Positions 1 through 11,186 are shown, counted from the stretch's first letter. The stretch: DNA of 64,000 bases from Cochliopodium minus (GCA_024220525.1 JAMYWO010000064.1:89339-153338), one strand, 5' to 3'. Notes: generated by a model not told the origin, from the sequence alone. Made by a program: numbers and translations.

Positions 1-75
1 TTTTTTATTTTTTATTTTTTATTTTTTATTTTTTATTTTTTATTTTTTATTTTTTATTTTTTATTTTTTATTTTA
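1..75. repeat. TTTTTTA heptamer tandem repeat at window edge
   Basis: A tandem array of the 7-mer TTTTTTA fills the first 75 bases. It lies in or beyond the second intron of the ATAD5-like gene, whose exon ends at 106 with a GTAAAA donor on the minus strand. The same kind of simple repeat recurs in other introns of this window and next to assembly gaps. Confidence 0.9.
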
Positions 76-105
76 ATCTTTGTCAAAATTTTATCAACTT
101 TTTAC

Positions 106-1617
106 CAAAGAATTTTTCCCACAACCATTCGGACCAATAATCAACAACACATTGACAATCTCTTCTTCACCATAATCAACTTCCTCAGAAAAATTTTTCC
201 TCGGAAATTTCTTCCTTGGAGACCTCTTCTTCTTTTTAAAAAGTTTTTTTTCTTTAAATTTCTTTAGCCACTCCTCTATCTCCACAAAAACTTCAAGGGA
301 TCTAGGATGTAGCTCCAAAATTTCATCCAAGTTATCTGGCTTGTAATTCAAGCACCACATGTTGCTGGAGTTGGCGTAGAAAGAAAAGTCTTCGCCTTCT
401 TTTTCGAAAAGACCAGAGATGTGAAGTGATCTTTGCTTTTTTTTCCTCAATCTGTTTAATAAGCCTTCCAACCTTAATTTTTAAAAAATTAACAAAGATT
501 ATTGAAATTTAATTTGACTAATTTTTTAATATTCTACATAACATGTTATCAAGACATATGAGAAAAAATCATACATCGAATATATTGGATTATAGAAAAA
601 ATGATTGTATAAATCTAATTCAATATGTAACGTTCGTTTATTTTAAATTTTTTTTTACCTCTTTTTTTTATTGAAAAAGCGGGAAATTTGTATACTTTTT
701 GGATCTTTTTCAGCTATGATGTTGGCTTGTTGGAAGATTTCTCCCAAGATCTCCTCATCTTTCATGTTATCCACGAAATTCTTCTCATACTTCTCTTTGA
801 AAGCCTCTTCATTGAATTGATCTCTTTGATCTATCTTCTTAAGAGAGCGATACTCGTAATTTTTCGTGATTTCTTTGAGAGGAATATTTATAAAGTTTAA
901 TTTCGTATTTGATTGAGATATCTCCTCTTCTGTTGATGGATAATTCACATGTGAATATATCGTTGGAAATAATGGACAATTGGGTAATTTTATATTGATT
1001 TGATTATTTTCTACATTATTGATCTCCTGATTTCTATTTGGAGATGATGGTGTATTCTTGGAGATATTGTTTTTCATAAAAAACGGATGTATCGCTTTTG
1101 GTTTCTCTATTTCCTTCACAGTCTCCTTTTCTTCCTTTTTATCTTGATCCTCTTCACATTTTTTTTGTTTCTTTTTATTATGCTTCTTTTCATCCTCTTC
1201 ATCTTTCTTTTTGGTCTTTATTTCTTTTTTCGCTTTCAAATTTTCCTTCTTTTTAACATTTTTCTTTTTATCATCTTCTTTATTTCCCAAGGAGGATTGT
1301 GAGCTATCATTTGATGATTCATATTCCACAATTATCACTTCATTTTCCTCTTCTTTCTTTTCATCACTCTCTTTTTGACTTAATTTGAAATAATTCAATA
1401 TAGAATTGCTATTATTATTCGATTTCTTTTGAGGTGATTTGTTATTTGTTGATTTTGTCGATTTTTTTTTTGTTTTTTTGTTATCTTCTTTCTTATTGTT
1501 CGATGGTTTCTTTTTATTCTCATTCTGGCTCGAGATATTCTCTTTTTCTTTTTGGGAAGAATTGATTGTCAAATACTTTTCGAGTTTATTGTTCTCTATT
1601 CTCTTTCTCTTCTTCAT
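106..1617 (-). CDS. ATAD5/Elg1-like (or RAD17-like) clamp-loader ATPase, 5' part
   Basis: Two exons are visible. Exon 1 (1617-659) encodes a very Lys/Asn/Glu-rich, disordered N-terminus of about 320 residues. Exon 2 (472-106) joins in frame (AG^G) across a 184-nt intron and begins the AAA+ module. It shows a W-x3-YKP motif (NMWCLNYKPDNLDEILELH), a following WL helix, and a P-loop GPNGCGKNS. The W..YKP..L..H plus P-loop pattern is known from RFC-like ATPases, especially Elg1/ATAD5 (PCNA unloading) and RAD17 (9-1-1 loading). The long basic N-terminus and PIP-box-like motifs ending in aromatic pairs (SILNYF, QISRFF) favour ATAD5. The exon ends at a GTAAAA donor and the rest lies outside the window. 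Oddity: the residue after the P-loop Lys is Asn, where Thr or Ser is usual. Confidence 0.6.
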
Positions 1618-1902
1618 TTTTTATTTATTTGATGCAAAATTCATAATAAAAAAAATAACGATTTTTTTTTATTTTCTTCTAAAAATTATTTTTCAATTGA
1701 GAAAATTCTTTTCAAATCCAACCAAATTTTATTCTATTTGATTCAATTTTTAAGGTTTTTTATTTTATATATAATTGATAAATATCTTTCAAAATGTGGC
1801 TGTTTAAAGGAAGTTTAAGATAATCGAAGATTGACAGTTTTGTTTGTCTAAAACTTAAAAATTTTTGGAATAAATAAAAAAAATTGGAAATTTTCATTCA
1901 AA

Positions 1903-4125
1903 ATGAAGACTAATCAATTGTTCGAAAAAGGATTTGAATCATTTTTGGAAAATGAGTCTTTCAACAAAGATTCAATCTTTTCTGATCTGATAATAGTGAC
2001 AGAGACGAAGAAATATAGAGTGCACAAATTGATATTGGCCTATTCTTCTGATTATTTCAAAGGTCTTCTTTGCAATGATCAATGGAGGGAATCATTAAAT
2101 GCGGTGATTGAATTAAAATTCCCTGATCCAAAATTGGTCTTCCCATTGGCCTTGAAATTTATATATACGGGCAAGATAACAATAACTAATGAAAATGCAA
2201 TAGCTTTGTTGGCATTGGCAGATCATTACCTCATAAATAAATTAAAAATAATAATTTCAGAGTGGATTAGGTAAAAATGGAAAATATATTTTAAAAATAT
2301 ATTTATAAAGAAGAAACATCATAAAAGATGAGTTCATTATGAATATCATTCAATATTTGTATTCGATTTTGAAATAAAAGCAGATTATAATTATTTTTCT
2401 CATTGACAGTGCAATTATCACCAAAGAGAATGTGGTGGAGTTCATGAAAGAAGCAGTGAGATATAATTCAAATGAAATAAGACAAACATGCAGCAAAGTG
2501 ATCTGCAAAAACTTCTGGAGCTTAGATGAACAGTCGATAGAAAAACTGGTGGATATGCCATACAACATACTCTACGAGATAATCTCAAATCCATCATTAG
2601 CTGTAAAAAATGAATATATCCTGTATAAATTGGTATCAAATCATGTAGACAAGTATCAATCTCAATTGGTAGAAAATGAGATTAACAATATGTTCTCTCA
2701 CATCAGATTTCGTTGGATGTCTCTTGAGGAGATCGAGGTGGTGAAGAACAACAAGTATATCCCTTCACAGTTTCTCATTGAGGGTTTGGTTGCTCAACTT
2801 CACAAACAAGAGAAGGGACAATACTTGAACGATCAAAACAATCCAAGGTAAAATTTGAAATTGAATTTCATTTTCTATTTTTCATTCAAATGATAATCTA
2901 AAGGATTTATTATATGCATCTCAAAAATGAGATCCACCCAATTAAAAATAAATATTTGAATGTTTGAGTATATATCTCCCAAATTAATTTTTTTTAAAAA
3001 ACTTTATCGAGCAAACAGTAAAAAACCAAGAATCAAATCGGAATTAAAACAGAAAATAAAACTTATTTTTGTAATAAAGATATGTTATTTATGGGAGCAT
3101 AATGAGTATCCCAAATATTTTTTTAAAAATCATTTCAATTCGTAAAGATATTGTGAAATCAATTATGCATTATTAACCATAAATTTAAATCCATTTACTT
3201 GTATTGCATAAACTTAACTCATAATTTTGATGCTAAGGAATTCAACAGAATTCAAGATTTTTGAACTTTTATAAACACTAAAAAAAATTTCTTGAACAAT
3301 TTTTTCTTTACATTTTTCTCTTCAAAAATATTTATTACACAAAATTTTTTTTTTAAAAAAAAGATTGCAACCAAGAAAATTCTTTGGTCTTACTTTCCAA
3401 TTCCCCACCGAAGAAGCTGAAGAACTATTGTGGCAAGGAATAATAGCATACTTGTCAATCGACAAGAACGAAGGGGAGTGGAAGAATGCGCACGACGCGA
3501 AAATAATTACTTGTTCTGCAAGTTCCATTTCTAAAGGAGATTTTACACAGCTTGTTGCTTTTGATCATAGTGAGTTGTGGACTAATGATATCCCTGCCAG
3601 TTGGATGATGATTGATCTTGGTCCTCACAAATCCGTCATTCCAAATTATTATTCTATAAGACATGGTGGGAAGTACAGGGCGGATGCACTAAGGAATTGG
3701 TAAAAAGAAGTTTTAAAATTTTTTTTTTGAAAAGTATATTCTTTTCAAATTGGATTTTGAAGTTATTATTTTTTTTTTACAAAAATGAAAAATGTTGAGT
3801 TTGAAATTTCAATAAATATAAATTATAAAATTTAAATTTTCTTTCAATCTTTATTTTAAAAAATTCTTTAAAATTTTTTAGGGACTTCCAGGGATCAGTT
3901 GATGGTATAAACTGGACTCTTTTAAGAAGACACACAGATGATGGCTCCATCTCTGCTCCAATGGCATTCTGCAGTTGGCCTATCGATATAATCGTCCCTC
4001 CACTGAGATATTTTAGAATTTTACAAACGGGTCATAATTCAAGCTCACATAATTTTTTGGTTGTTAGTGGTCTTGAGTTGTACGGTGAACTCGTTGTTGA
4101 TACAGATTCTGGATTGCTTTGGTAA
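1903..4125 (+). CDS. BTB-BACK-discoidin (F5/8C-like) domain protein
   Basis: Four exons join in consistent phase: 1903-2270, 2410-2847, 3364-3699 and 3882-4125. Exon 1 is a BTB/POZ domain (SDLIIVTETKKYRVHKLILA, then YFKGLL..W.ES). Exon 2 is a BACK-like helical domain (ENVVEFMKEAV, KVICKNF, LPYNIL-type helix). Exons 3-4 form a discoidin-like beta-sandwich with the motifs PASWMMIDLG, NWDFQGSVDGINW, YFRILQTG and SGLELYG. This architecture is known from BTBD9-type proteins and from plant and protist BTB/F5-8C proteins, usually regarded as CUL3 substrate adaptors; that role is inference here. The start is the first ATG upstream of the BTB core. The stop TGGTAA could also be read as another GTAAAA donor, but I found no convincing further exon. 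The third intron-length gap (2848-3363, 516 nt) holds a dispersed repeat. Confidence 0.82.
2985..3112 (+). repeat. Dispersed repeat, copy 1 (in BTB gene intron)
   Basis: About 125 nt centred on AACTTTATCGAGCAAACAG and AACCAAGAATC, continuing to a GTTATTTATGGGAGCATAATG segment. The inverse complement is found at about 5190-5312, and a shorter diverged copy at 11565-11660. No coding potential or terminal repeats were recognised; it may be a SINE- or MITE-like element. Confidence 0.6.
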
Positions 4126-4487
4126 AATTTTTTTTCTTTTTTTTTTTTCTTTAATATTTTCTTTATTTTTAAAAAAGATTTTTTCTTGTTTCTTCTTTTT
4201 AAAAAGTTTCGAAATCCATTCACCTCCTTTTTCTTTCCTTTTCTTCTTTTGTCTCATAAATCAAAAAAAATTTCTTTCTAATCTTTGTCTATAAAATTTA
4301 TAAAAAAAATAAAAAAAAAAATGTGTCAAATAATTTAAAAATCATTACCCAAATTAACTTGTAGTTTTGAAAAATGGAGTTTAATAGTTTTAATTGACAA
4401 AATATTTGAAAGGAAAATTTTTTATTATTATGTTATGAATTTTTTTAAAAACACATAAAATAAATAAATCTTAAATATGAAGATAGA

Positions 4488-5006
4488 ATGAATTTTAAAA
4501 AAAAAAAAATAGATTCAATGGACAGTAAAAATTCAAAGATAGAAGAGATTAGAATAGTGGCAAGAATAAAGAGAATAGACAAAACTCCCGAACAAGTGCT
4601 TAAATTTATCATCATGAAACAGCAAGAACAACTTACTCGAATTAATAGAGTTTTGGAAAAGAAAAACAAACATCTACAAAATCTAAAACAAATTCAACAA
4701 TTTTCTTGGCAATGTATAGAGTGTCATCAATTTTCTAATTATGGTGAAGAAAATTACTGCAAAAATTGTAAGGAGAGAATCTGTAGTAATTGTATTGATG
4801 AAGAGTTTCATGATTGTATAAATGATAAATGTAGAATCTGTAAGATATACAAGCTTGGTCAAATGTATGATTGTCGTCATTGCTCTCAAAAAATGTGTTT
4901 TGATTGTGAAAAGATCTGTTCTTCATGTCCTGAACCACACAACTATGGAGCATACTGTAGTGATGGATGTTTTGAAGCACATAATAAAGATTATCATAAC
5001 AAATAA
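4488..5006 (+). CDS. Small Cys-rich zinc-binding protein
   Basis: A single-exon reading frame of 172 residues; a start at the second Met (4518) is also possible. The N-terminal third is basic and helical. From residue about 75 onward the protein carries many CxxC pairs (CIECH, CKNC, CSNC, CRIC, CRHC, CFDC, CSSC) and late Cys/His ligands (YCSDGCFEAHNKDYH). The spacing suggests several treble-clef or RING/B-box/FYVE-like zinc modules, with a possible MYND-like end. I do not recognise a specific family. It sits between duplicated fragments (about 4180-4400 and 5510-5735), so it may have arrived or duplicated with them. It lacks introns, unlike most neighbours. Confidence 0.65.
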   Translation: MNFKKKKIDSMDSKNSKIEEIRIVARIKRIDKTPEQVLKFIIMKQQEQLTRINRVLEKKNKHLQNLKQIQQFSWQCIECHQFSNYGEENYCKNCKERICSNCIDEEFHDCINDKCRICKIYKLGQMYDCRHCSQKMCFDCEKICSSCPEPHNYGAYCSDGCFEAHNKDYHNK

Positions 5007-5069
5007 AATTCTTTTGATCTATTTAAAATCATGTGCCAATTTAATTTTTCACATTTTTTGAGAAAATAA

Positions 5070-5155
5070 AAAAAAGGAGGATATGGTAATGCATTACTTC
5101 TTTGGAAGAATATCAACCATTGCAAATTGACATCTACAGACGTTTGGTAAAATTT
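5070..5155 (+). pseudogene. Exon-like remnant ending like the BTB gene 3' end
   Basis: A short open segment ends ACAGACGTTTGGTAAAA and is followed by a T run, closely resembling the end of the upstream BTB gene (ACAGATTCTGGATTGCTTTGGTAAAA). It is probably a fragment left by a local duplication. No complete gene can be built around it. Confidence 0.3.
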
Positions 5156-5189
5156 TTTTTTTCTCCAATTTTATCTTTTTACTTATTTT

Positions 5190-5312
5190 TGAGGCACTCA
5201 TTATGCCCGAGAATAACATATCTTAATTAGAAAGAAAAATATTATTTTTTGTTATAATTTTGATGTGATTCTTGGTTTTTACTGTTTGCTCCATAAAGTT
5301 TTTTAAAAAAAT
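5190..5312 (-). repeat. Dispersed repeat, copy 2 (inverted)
   Basis: The reverse complement matches 2985-3112, including AACTTTATGGAGCAAACAG, ACCAAGAATCACATC and a GGGCATAATGAG tail. Its opposite orientation to the other two copies argues for dispersal rather than simple tandem duplication. Confidence 0.6.
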
Positions 5313-5509
5313 TTCATAAACATCAATTTTTTTTAATTCACATTAATATTTGGTTCATTCAGTATTAAAATAATATCACATTCAATAAATTCTCAATACA
5401 ATCTAACGAATGATAAGATTATCTGATGGATGATATTGATCTTAGATTAATGAGATGATGATTCATTTTGAAATGAATTAGTTCTGGACAGAACTAGTGA
5501 GACTAAAAA

Positions 5510-5735
5510 GAATATAGATTTTGTTTCTTGTTTTGAAAAGTTTCAAAATCCACCCACTTTTTTTGCTTTCCTTTTCTTCTTTTGTCTCATAAATCAAAAA
5601 AAATTTCTTTCTAATCCTTCTTCATTAATTAAAAAATAATAAAAATGTCAAATAATTTAAAAATCATCACCCAAAATTAACTTTAAAAAAATATATTTGA
5701 AAAATAAAGTTTAATAGTTTGTGCATTTGTTTTTA
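5510..5735 (+). repeat. Duplicate of the BTB 3' flank / RCC1 3' flank
   Basis: This segment matches 4180-4400: an AAAGTTTC(A/G)AAATCCA(C/T) block, a CTTTCCTTTTCTTCTTTTGTC block, then AAATCATCACCCAAA and AGTTTAATAGTTT. Its right part also matches the 3' flank of the RCC1 gene at about 8150-8225. The three places therefore share flank sequence. Confidence 0.55.
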
Positions 5736-5749
5736 GAAAAAGAATAAAA

Positions 5750-6240
5750 ATAAAATATTTCCAGTGCAATCTTTGAGTCAGCAACTTTTTAATGTTTCAC
5801 TAAAATGAACAAAATAGGTTTTAGTATTTTAAAATTTTTTAATGAAAGAAGAAATCCTTTTCAAACAATGCCATCAATTTTATTCTATCTTTAAACTATT
5901 TTGGAAAATATTTGTGTTCTTCTGGTGACCAATACTGATTAAAAAGAAAGTATTTAATAATAAAAAATTAAAATTAAAATTTTTTGAGATTGTTTTGACT
6001 TTGACATCATCAAATTTAAGTTTGCAAGTAATATTTTTTACATCCCCATCACCTTATAATTTTCTCCAGTTCGACAAACAAATATTTCTTTAATTAAAAA
6101 TTAATAGTTATATTTAAAATTAAAAGGGGGCAATAATGAATACCATGGTATTATAATTTTTCACTGTAAGAATAATAGAATGAGAAGCACCAGTTGTAAT
6201 GAAGAAATGTTTTGAAAATTAGTTTAAGTATAAGAATAAT
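5750..6240 (-). pseudogene. RCC1-family pseudogene (3' part)
   Basis: The minus strand resembles the 3' end of the RCC1 gene at 8280-8760. A WSPEEHKYFP-encoding segment (about 5890-5940) is followed by an in-frame TAG where the intact copy has GAG. The rest is diverged, and fragments of the upstream repeat exons survive near 6050-6090 and 6160-6235 (CAGTTGTAATGAAGAAATG). Coding capacity is lost by substitutions and small indels. The stretch 6241-6506 holds nothing else recognisable. Confidence 0.65.
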
Positions 6241-6506
6241 ACTCAAAAAAAATAAGACATCAAAAAGGATCAGGGCCAGAGCTAAATCCTTTTTGGGAAA
6301 TGGAAAAAAATTTGAAGTTTTGAAAGATCCTTTCTTGGAAATTAATAACAAACTAGATTGCCTTGTTTATTTTGTTAAAGCAATCATGAATGAATCTCAA
6401 AGGATATTTTTTCAAAAATAATCTCCAAAAATACAAAATTCCTTTTACAATAAATTTATTTGAATACTATCAGTCATTTGTGTAAGTATAAAGTAAAAAG
6501 TATTAT

Positions 6507-7738
6507 TTAGAAAAGAAAAACAACAATAATCAAGAAAAATGCAGAAAAAGAAGCTATGGAAGAAGAGGATGTTTGGACTCCAATTTGAGGATCCCAATGT
6601 AAGAAAGTAGCTCTGCTCTTGACAAAGGTAAAGTATACTTGGTTGGAGAAGTCTCCTGATTCAACATTGCTTCCATTGTAATTAGAATTGGAGACAGAGG
6701 AAGTAAGTACTTTGATTGATGCTCCAGTTTCATCGGTCACTGAAGGAAGCCATGCGAACCATGCTTTGTTGGAGGAGGTTTCTGTAACAATAGCATCATT
6801 GGATTTTCCTTCAACTTTAGCGGAAGTTTTCTGTCCAACTTTTTGGGAAGTAATCATGATCATTCTCATAGCGATATACTAAATTAAAAAAATATATTAT
6901 TATTTTTTGATAAAAGGATCACTAATAAAATTGGTAACACATACAAAATTTCATACCCTGGAAAGAGAGAACTCTCATTTTTCCAGAAGAATATTTTGAT
7001 ATTTTAAAAATTTGATTTTTTTTACTTGTTATTTGTTCCATTTGGGAATGGATAGTTTCTGATATCAACATCAAATTTTAATGCATTGTTTGGAATAGCA
7101 ACAGATCCTTGTTGAAAGTTAGATCCAGAGAAACTATAGTTAAAGTTGATGTTCCCAGTTCCGAGAGTTGCATTTACTTGTGCATAGAATACTCCATTTG
7201 ATGCCAATTTGCATTTATTGATATTACTATCGAATGCTTGGACAACACTTCCTGATCTTCCAACTAGGAAAGAACTTGTCTTTATTTCTCCATTATATCC
7301 ATTTGAAGTAGTTGGAACAAAAGAAAAAATTTCAAAGAATACCTTTATTTTTAAATTGTTAAAAAATTTTTTTTTTTTTAAATGATTATTTTACAAATTT
7401 AAATTTCTGCTTAATTTTAGATTGGGTAGTGTTTGATTGTGTCTCGGATTGAAACTCTAGACTTCCTCTAAGATTGTTATCGTTGTATTCTATCTTGATT
7501 TCAAGTTGATTCTCAGATTGAGTTCCTCCATAATTTGACTTTCCTTTACTTTTGATATTATGTTCTTTATTGGAAGATTCACATGTTACTGTTCTCTTTG
7601 TATCTCTTTTAAAATTATTTTAAAGAATGAAAATCTTTAAAGTATGAATTATGTTTACCGATCTCCCTTGAAATCATCTTCGCATAAACCAAAAGCTAAA
7701 AATATAACAATGAACAAAACAAATATTTTTTTTCTCAT
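6507..7738 (-). CDS. Secreted, probably GPI-anchored surface protein
   Basis: Four exons on the minus strand: about 7738-7662 (MRKKIFVLFIVIFLAFGLCE, a clear signal peptide), about 7607-7396, about 7350-7024, and about 6888-6507. The mature part is Ser/Asn-rich with several N-glycosylation sequons and no recognised domain. A conserved-looking stretch near the C-terminus reads AWFAWLP, then FLHWDPQIG. The last about 20 residues are Ser-rich followed by a hydrophobic tail (FSAFFLIIVVFLF), the usual layout of a GPI-anchor signal; a single TM anchor is the alternative. Exon joins keep frame at all three introns. Function unknown; a cell-surface role is inferred from the two terminal signals. Confidence 0.65.
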
Positions 7739-8279
7739 TCTTTTTTTGATTTTTTTTTTTTTTTTTCGAAAATTTTTTTCGAAAAATGTTATTTTTTTTT
7801 TTAATTAATAAGAAAAATTGGAAGTAAGAAAATAAGGAAAGATACAATAAGCAGGCACAAAAGAATATACTTTAATTTAACTTTACAAAAAAAAAAAGTT
7901 TTCTTTCTCACAATAAATTTAAAAACAAGAAAAATTGGAAATTTCCTTAAACAAAATAATTCATTCGCGAGTTGGAAGATTAATTTAATTGGAATTATTA
8001 AATAACTTTGCTGATAGTTTTATAAAGTCCATAATTTAAAAATTTAAAAATAAAAAGAAATTTCCTATTTGAAAATTGATTTGAAAAGAAAAAATTAATT
8101 TTAAAATTAGATTCCAATGAAAATAAAATAATAAATGGTTTTCAAATAATTCAAAAATTATTACCAAATCAACTTTATATTTGAAAAATAGTTTAATGAT
8201 AAAATAGTTTGAGCATTTGTTTTTTAGAAAAAGAATAAAAATAAAATATGTCCAGTCCAATCTTTGAGTCAGCAACTTT
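7739..8279. other. Intergenic, no gene seen
   Basis: Low-complexity A/T runs and the 3' flank of the RCC1 gene. The 8150-8225 part is shared with 4344-4400 and 5660-5735. A 79-codon minus-strand open frame here is A/T low complexity and not supported. Confidence 0.5.
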
Positions 8280-9355
8280 TTAATATTTCACTGATCGAAT
8301 GACAATGAACAAAATAGGTTTTGGTATTTTGAAAATTTTATTGAAAGAAGAAAACCTTTTCAAACACAATACAAACACTATTACTATATCTTTAAACTCT
8401 TTTGGAAAATATTTGTGTTCTTCTGGTGACCATTCCTTATAAAAAGATAAATTAATAATAAATCAAATGAAAATTAAAATTTTGTACAGACAAAAGAAGA
8501 TTGTTTTGAATCAATCTGAGATCATCAAAATCAAGTTTGCAAGCAATATTTTTCTCATCACCATCACCTAATCCTAATTGATAATTTTCTCCAGTTCCAC
8601 AAACAAATATTTCTTTATTTCCTAAAAAATATATATTGTAAAAGAAATTTTAACAATAAAAAAGTAAAAAATTAAACTGTTAACAAAAACAGAATGATAG
8701 AATCCAGTTGTGATGAAGGAAATGTTTTGAAGATTAGTTTTTGAAAAAGAAAAATAATTATTTTTATTTCCTAATCCAAGTTGTCCATCTTGATTATTTC
8801 CACTTCCATAAACTTTTCCATCCTCTTAAATGAAGATTTTTTAAGTTTGTTTCTTAAAATTTTTTTAAAATTTTAATTTATTTGTTTTATATTTGAAGAA
8901 CATTTTTTATTTCAAATTTATTTTAAAGTTCAAATTGTTTTTTTTTTTACTTGTTAAAATGAAAGTAAAATGGGCACCACAATGAACAGAAGAAATATTT
9001 GGAAAAGAGAATAATTTTTGGATTGCATATTTTTTGTTGATATTTCTTAATCCTAATTGCCCACACCTATTATCTCCAAAACATCTCAAAATAGTGTTTT
9101 CTTTTTCTTTCTCTTTAATTAAATTTTGACAATTTATTTTATTTGATTTAAATTATTTTTTAATTAAATTATTTTTTGATAAGAATAAATTATTTTTTTT
9201 ACGTGACAAAATGAAAGAAGAATTATATCCACAAGAAATTGAAAGAATATGAGGATCTGTTAATAAAAGACAAGGAACATCTACAACACTTACTTTTTCT
9301 TCGAATCCACATTTTCCATAATTATTATTTCCCATCACCCATACTTCTCCATTTC
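8280..9355 (-). CDS. RCC1-repeat protein, 5' end missing
   Basis: At least five exons on the minus strand encode consecutive RCC1 blades: VWVMGNNNYGKCG, CFGDNRCGQLGL, VYGSGNNQDGQLGLGN and FVCGTGENYQLGLGDGD, each followed by an SxxCG-type end (SISCGYNSSF, SVHCGAHFTF). The last exon (about 8434-8280) encodes EWSPEEHKYFPKEFKDIV, LCLKRF and KIPKPILF. This C-terminal module is shared with the RCC1 gene at 29365-31806. RCC1 propellers act as scaffolds or GEFs; the substrate is unknown. The first visible exon starts at an AAAAG acceptor at 9355, and the upstream coding part is missing because the 9361-9660 T-rich repeat intervenes. A decayed copy lies at 5750-6240. Confidence 0.72.
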
Positions 9356-9360
9356 CTTTT

Positions 9361-9415
9361 ATGAAAATTTTTTTGAATTTATTTTTTAATTTAATTTTTA
9401 ATCTTATATTTTTTA

Positions 9416-9447
<32 letters not shown>

Positions 9448-9560
9448 ATTTTTTATTTTTTATTTTTTTTATTTTTTTATTTTTTTATTTTTTATTTTTA
9501 TTTTCATTTTAATTTAATATTTTTAATCATTGATTATTTTTTATTTTTTATTTTTTATAT

Positions 9561-9596
<36 letters not shown>

Positions 9597-9660
9597 AATT
9601 AATTATTTTTTATTTTATTTTTTTATTTTATTTTATTTTTTTATTTTTTTAAAAATTTTT
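9361..9660. repeat. TTTTTA-type low-complexity block
   Basis: About 300 nt of imperfect TTTTTA/TTTTA repeats. It separates two RCC1 genes that point outward and both lack first exons, so this may be a repeat-mediated join in the assembly rather than a true intergenic region. The hydrophobic open frame across it is an artefact of composition. Confidence 0.8.
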
Positions 9661-9690
9661 TGAACTTCTTTTGTACTTACTTGATATTAG

Positions 9691-11034
9691 TTCGAACGAG
9701 AGTTATCAACTTGGGATCAAAACAAACACATCCAAAGTTAACATTTTTAGTGAATTGTCACCTGATTGTGAACTTCAACAACTTGGCATTTCTTTTGTAG
9801 AGTGTTCCAATGGTAAAAACAAATTTAGTTTTCTTTTATTTTGGGCGACACTAAAATTATTCACAAAAAAATTTTTTTTACATTTTTTAAATTTTTCATT
9901 TTTTTTGTTTTATTTATTAATTGTTTTATTTTTTTGCTATTCATTTTTTACCTTTTTCATTTATTTATTTTTTTTTGTTATTTTTTTTTTTTATATTTTT
10001 TTTATTTTTAACTATTATTTAAATCAATCATTTAATTTTTTTTTGTTATTTTTTTATTAAATCAAAAAATTTAGACAACACATATGCGATTGATGCAGTA
10101 CATCACAGAGTATACTCTTGGGGCAGAGGCGACAAAGGAAAGTTGGGCTATGACAACAATAATAAAGACCAGCTCCTTCCCAGCGAAATAATTAGTCTCC
10201 GAGAATTCTCCCCCTTCAAGCAAATTTCTTCAAAGTTCCATAGCGCAGCTGCTTTGAATTGCGAGGGAAACATTTTTGTTTGGGGTGACAACAATAACCA
10301 TAACTTGGGAATTTCTGAATCAGAGTTTTATGAAACACCCGTCAAAATCGGGTTCATACATGGAGTTGGTAAAAAAAAAAAAATAAAAAACATTTTTTTT
10401 AAAAATTTTATTCATCATATTCAGTTTTATAAATTAAAGTTTGAAATTTTTAATTTTTATCAATAAATATTTTACTGATTTAAATTATTTATTAATAAGT
10501 ATTATAATTTGCAATTTAATTGTGTTTGAATGAATAGATATTTATTATAAATATGCGAGATATAGATAGTGTTTTAATTTTTATTTTTTTAATTTTATGT
10601 CTTTTCCAATTTTATTTGAATTAATTTTAAGTGATCTAATCTATACCGTTGAATTTAAAATTTAAATCTTATTTTTATAATTTTATGATTTAAAATATTT
10701 ATTTCATTTTAAATATTTTTTTTATTTTAAATAATTTTTTATTTTAAAAGATACATTTTTTATTTTTTATTTTTTATTTTTTTAGATCTGATCAATTTCT
10801 CGAAGTTCCATTCTTTTGCGGTTATTACACAAAAAAGCTCTTTAGTGAAACAACACATCAGAGACAGCAATATAGAGTCTCTCAAGACGCTCCTCAATAA
10901 CACCGGACACCAAAAGGACAGCTACTTGGAATGGCAAGATTCGAATAACGGGCACACTGCGCTCCACTATGCCGTTATGCAAAACAAAAAGGGTGTTGTC
11001 TCTTTATTACTTTCCTGTGGTGCTAAATTCCAAG
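9691..11034 (+). CDS. RCC1-ankyrin protein, both ends missing
   Basis: Three exons are visible: 9691 to about 9812, about 10074-10367, and about 10786-11034. The first two encode RCC1 blades (SYQLGIKTNTS, VYSWGRGDKGKLGYDNNN, IFVWGDNNNHNLGI). The third ends the propeller and passes into ankyrin repeats (NGHTALHYAVMQNKKGVVSL). The join phases agree. The exon ends at a GTATTT donor and 10 nt later the sequence reaches a single N, so the remaining ankyrin part is lost. The start is also lost: the first exon follows a GATATTAG acceptor next to the 9361-9660 repeat. The intron at 10368-10785 holds only A/T-rich sequence. Confidence 0.68.
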
Positions 11035-11044
11035 GTATTTATTT

Positions 11045-11045
11045 T
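11045..11045. other. Single-N assembly gap truncating two genes
   Basis: One N separates the RCC1-ankyrin gene (3' end lost) from the ATG4 gene (3' end lost). It is followed by an AAAAAAT/AAAAAT tandem repeat up to about 11122. Both genes converge on it, so real sequence must be missing here. Confidence 0.75.
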
Positions 11046-11186
11046 NAAAATAAAAAATAAAAAATAAAAAATAAAAAAATAAAAAATAAAAAAATAAAAA
11101 ATAAAAAATAAAAAATAAAAAATGGCAAAAATTTTAAAATATAAAAAAAAACAAACGAATGATTAACTTATATAAAAAAAAATTTT

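Noticed and set aside
688-1302. Plus-strand hydrophobic frames
   Set aside because: Antisense of the Lys-rich N-terminus of the ATAD5-like gene.
4126-4480. Further exon of the BTB gene after the GTAAAA-like sequence at its stop
   Set aside because: No open segment continues the discoidin domain, and the domain is already complete at the stop.
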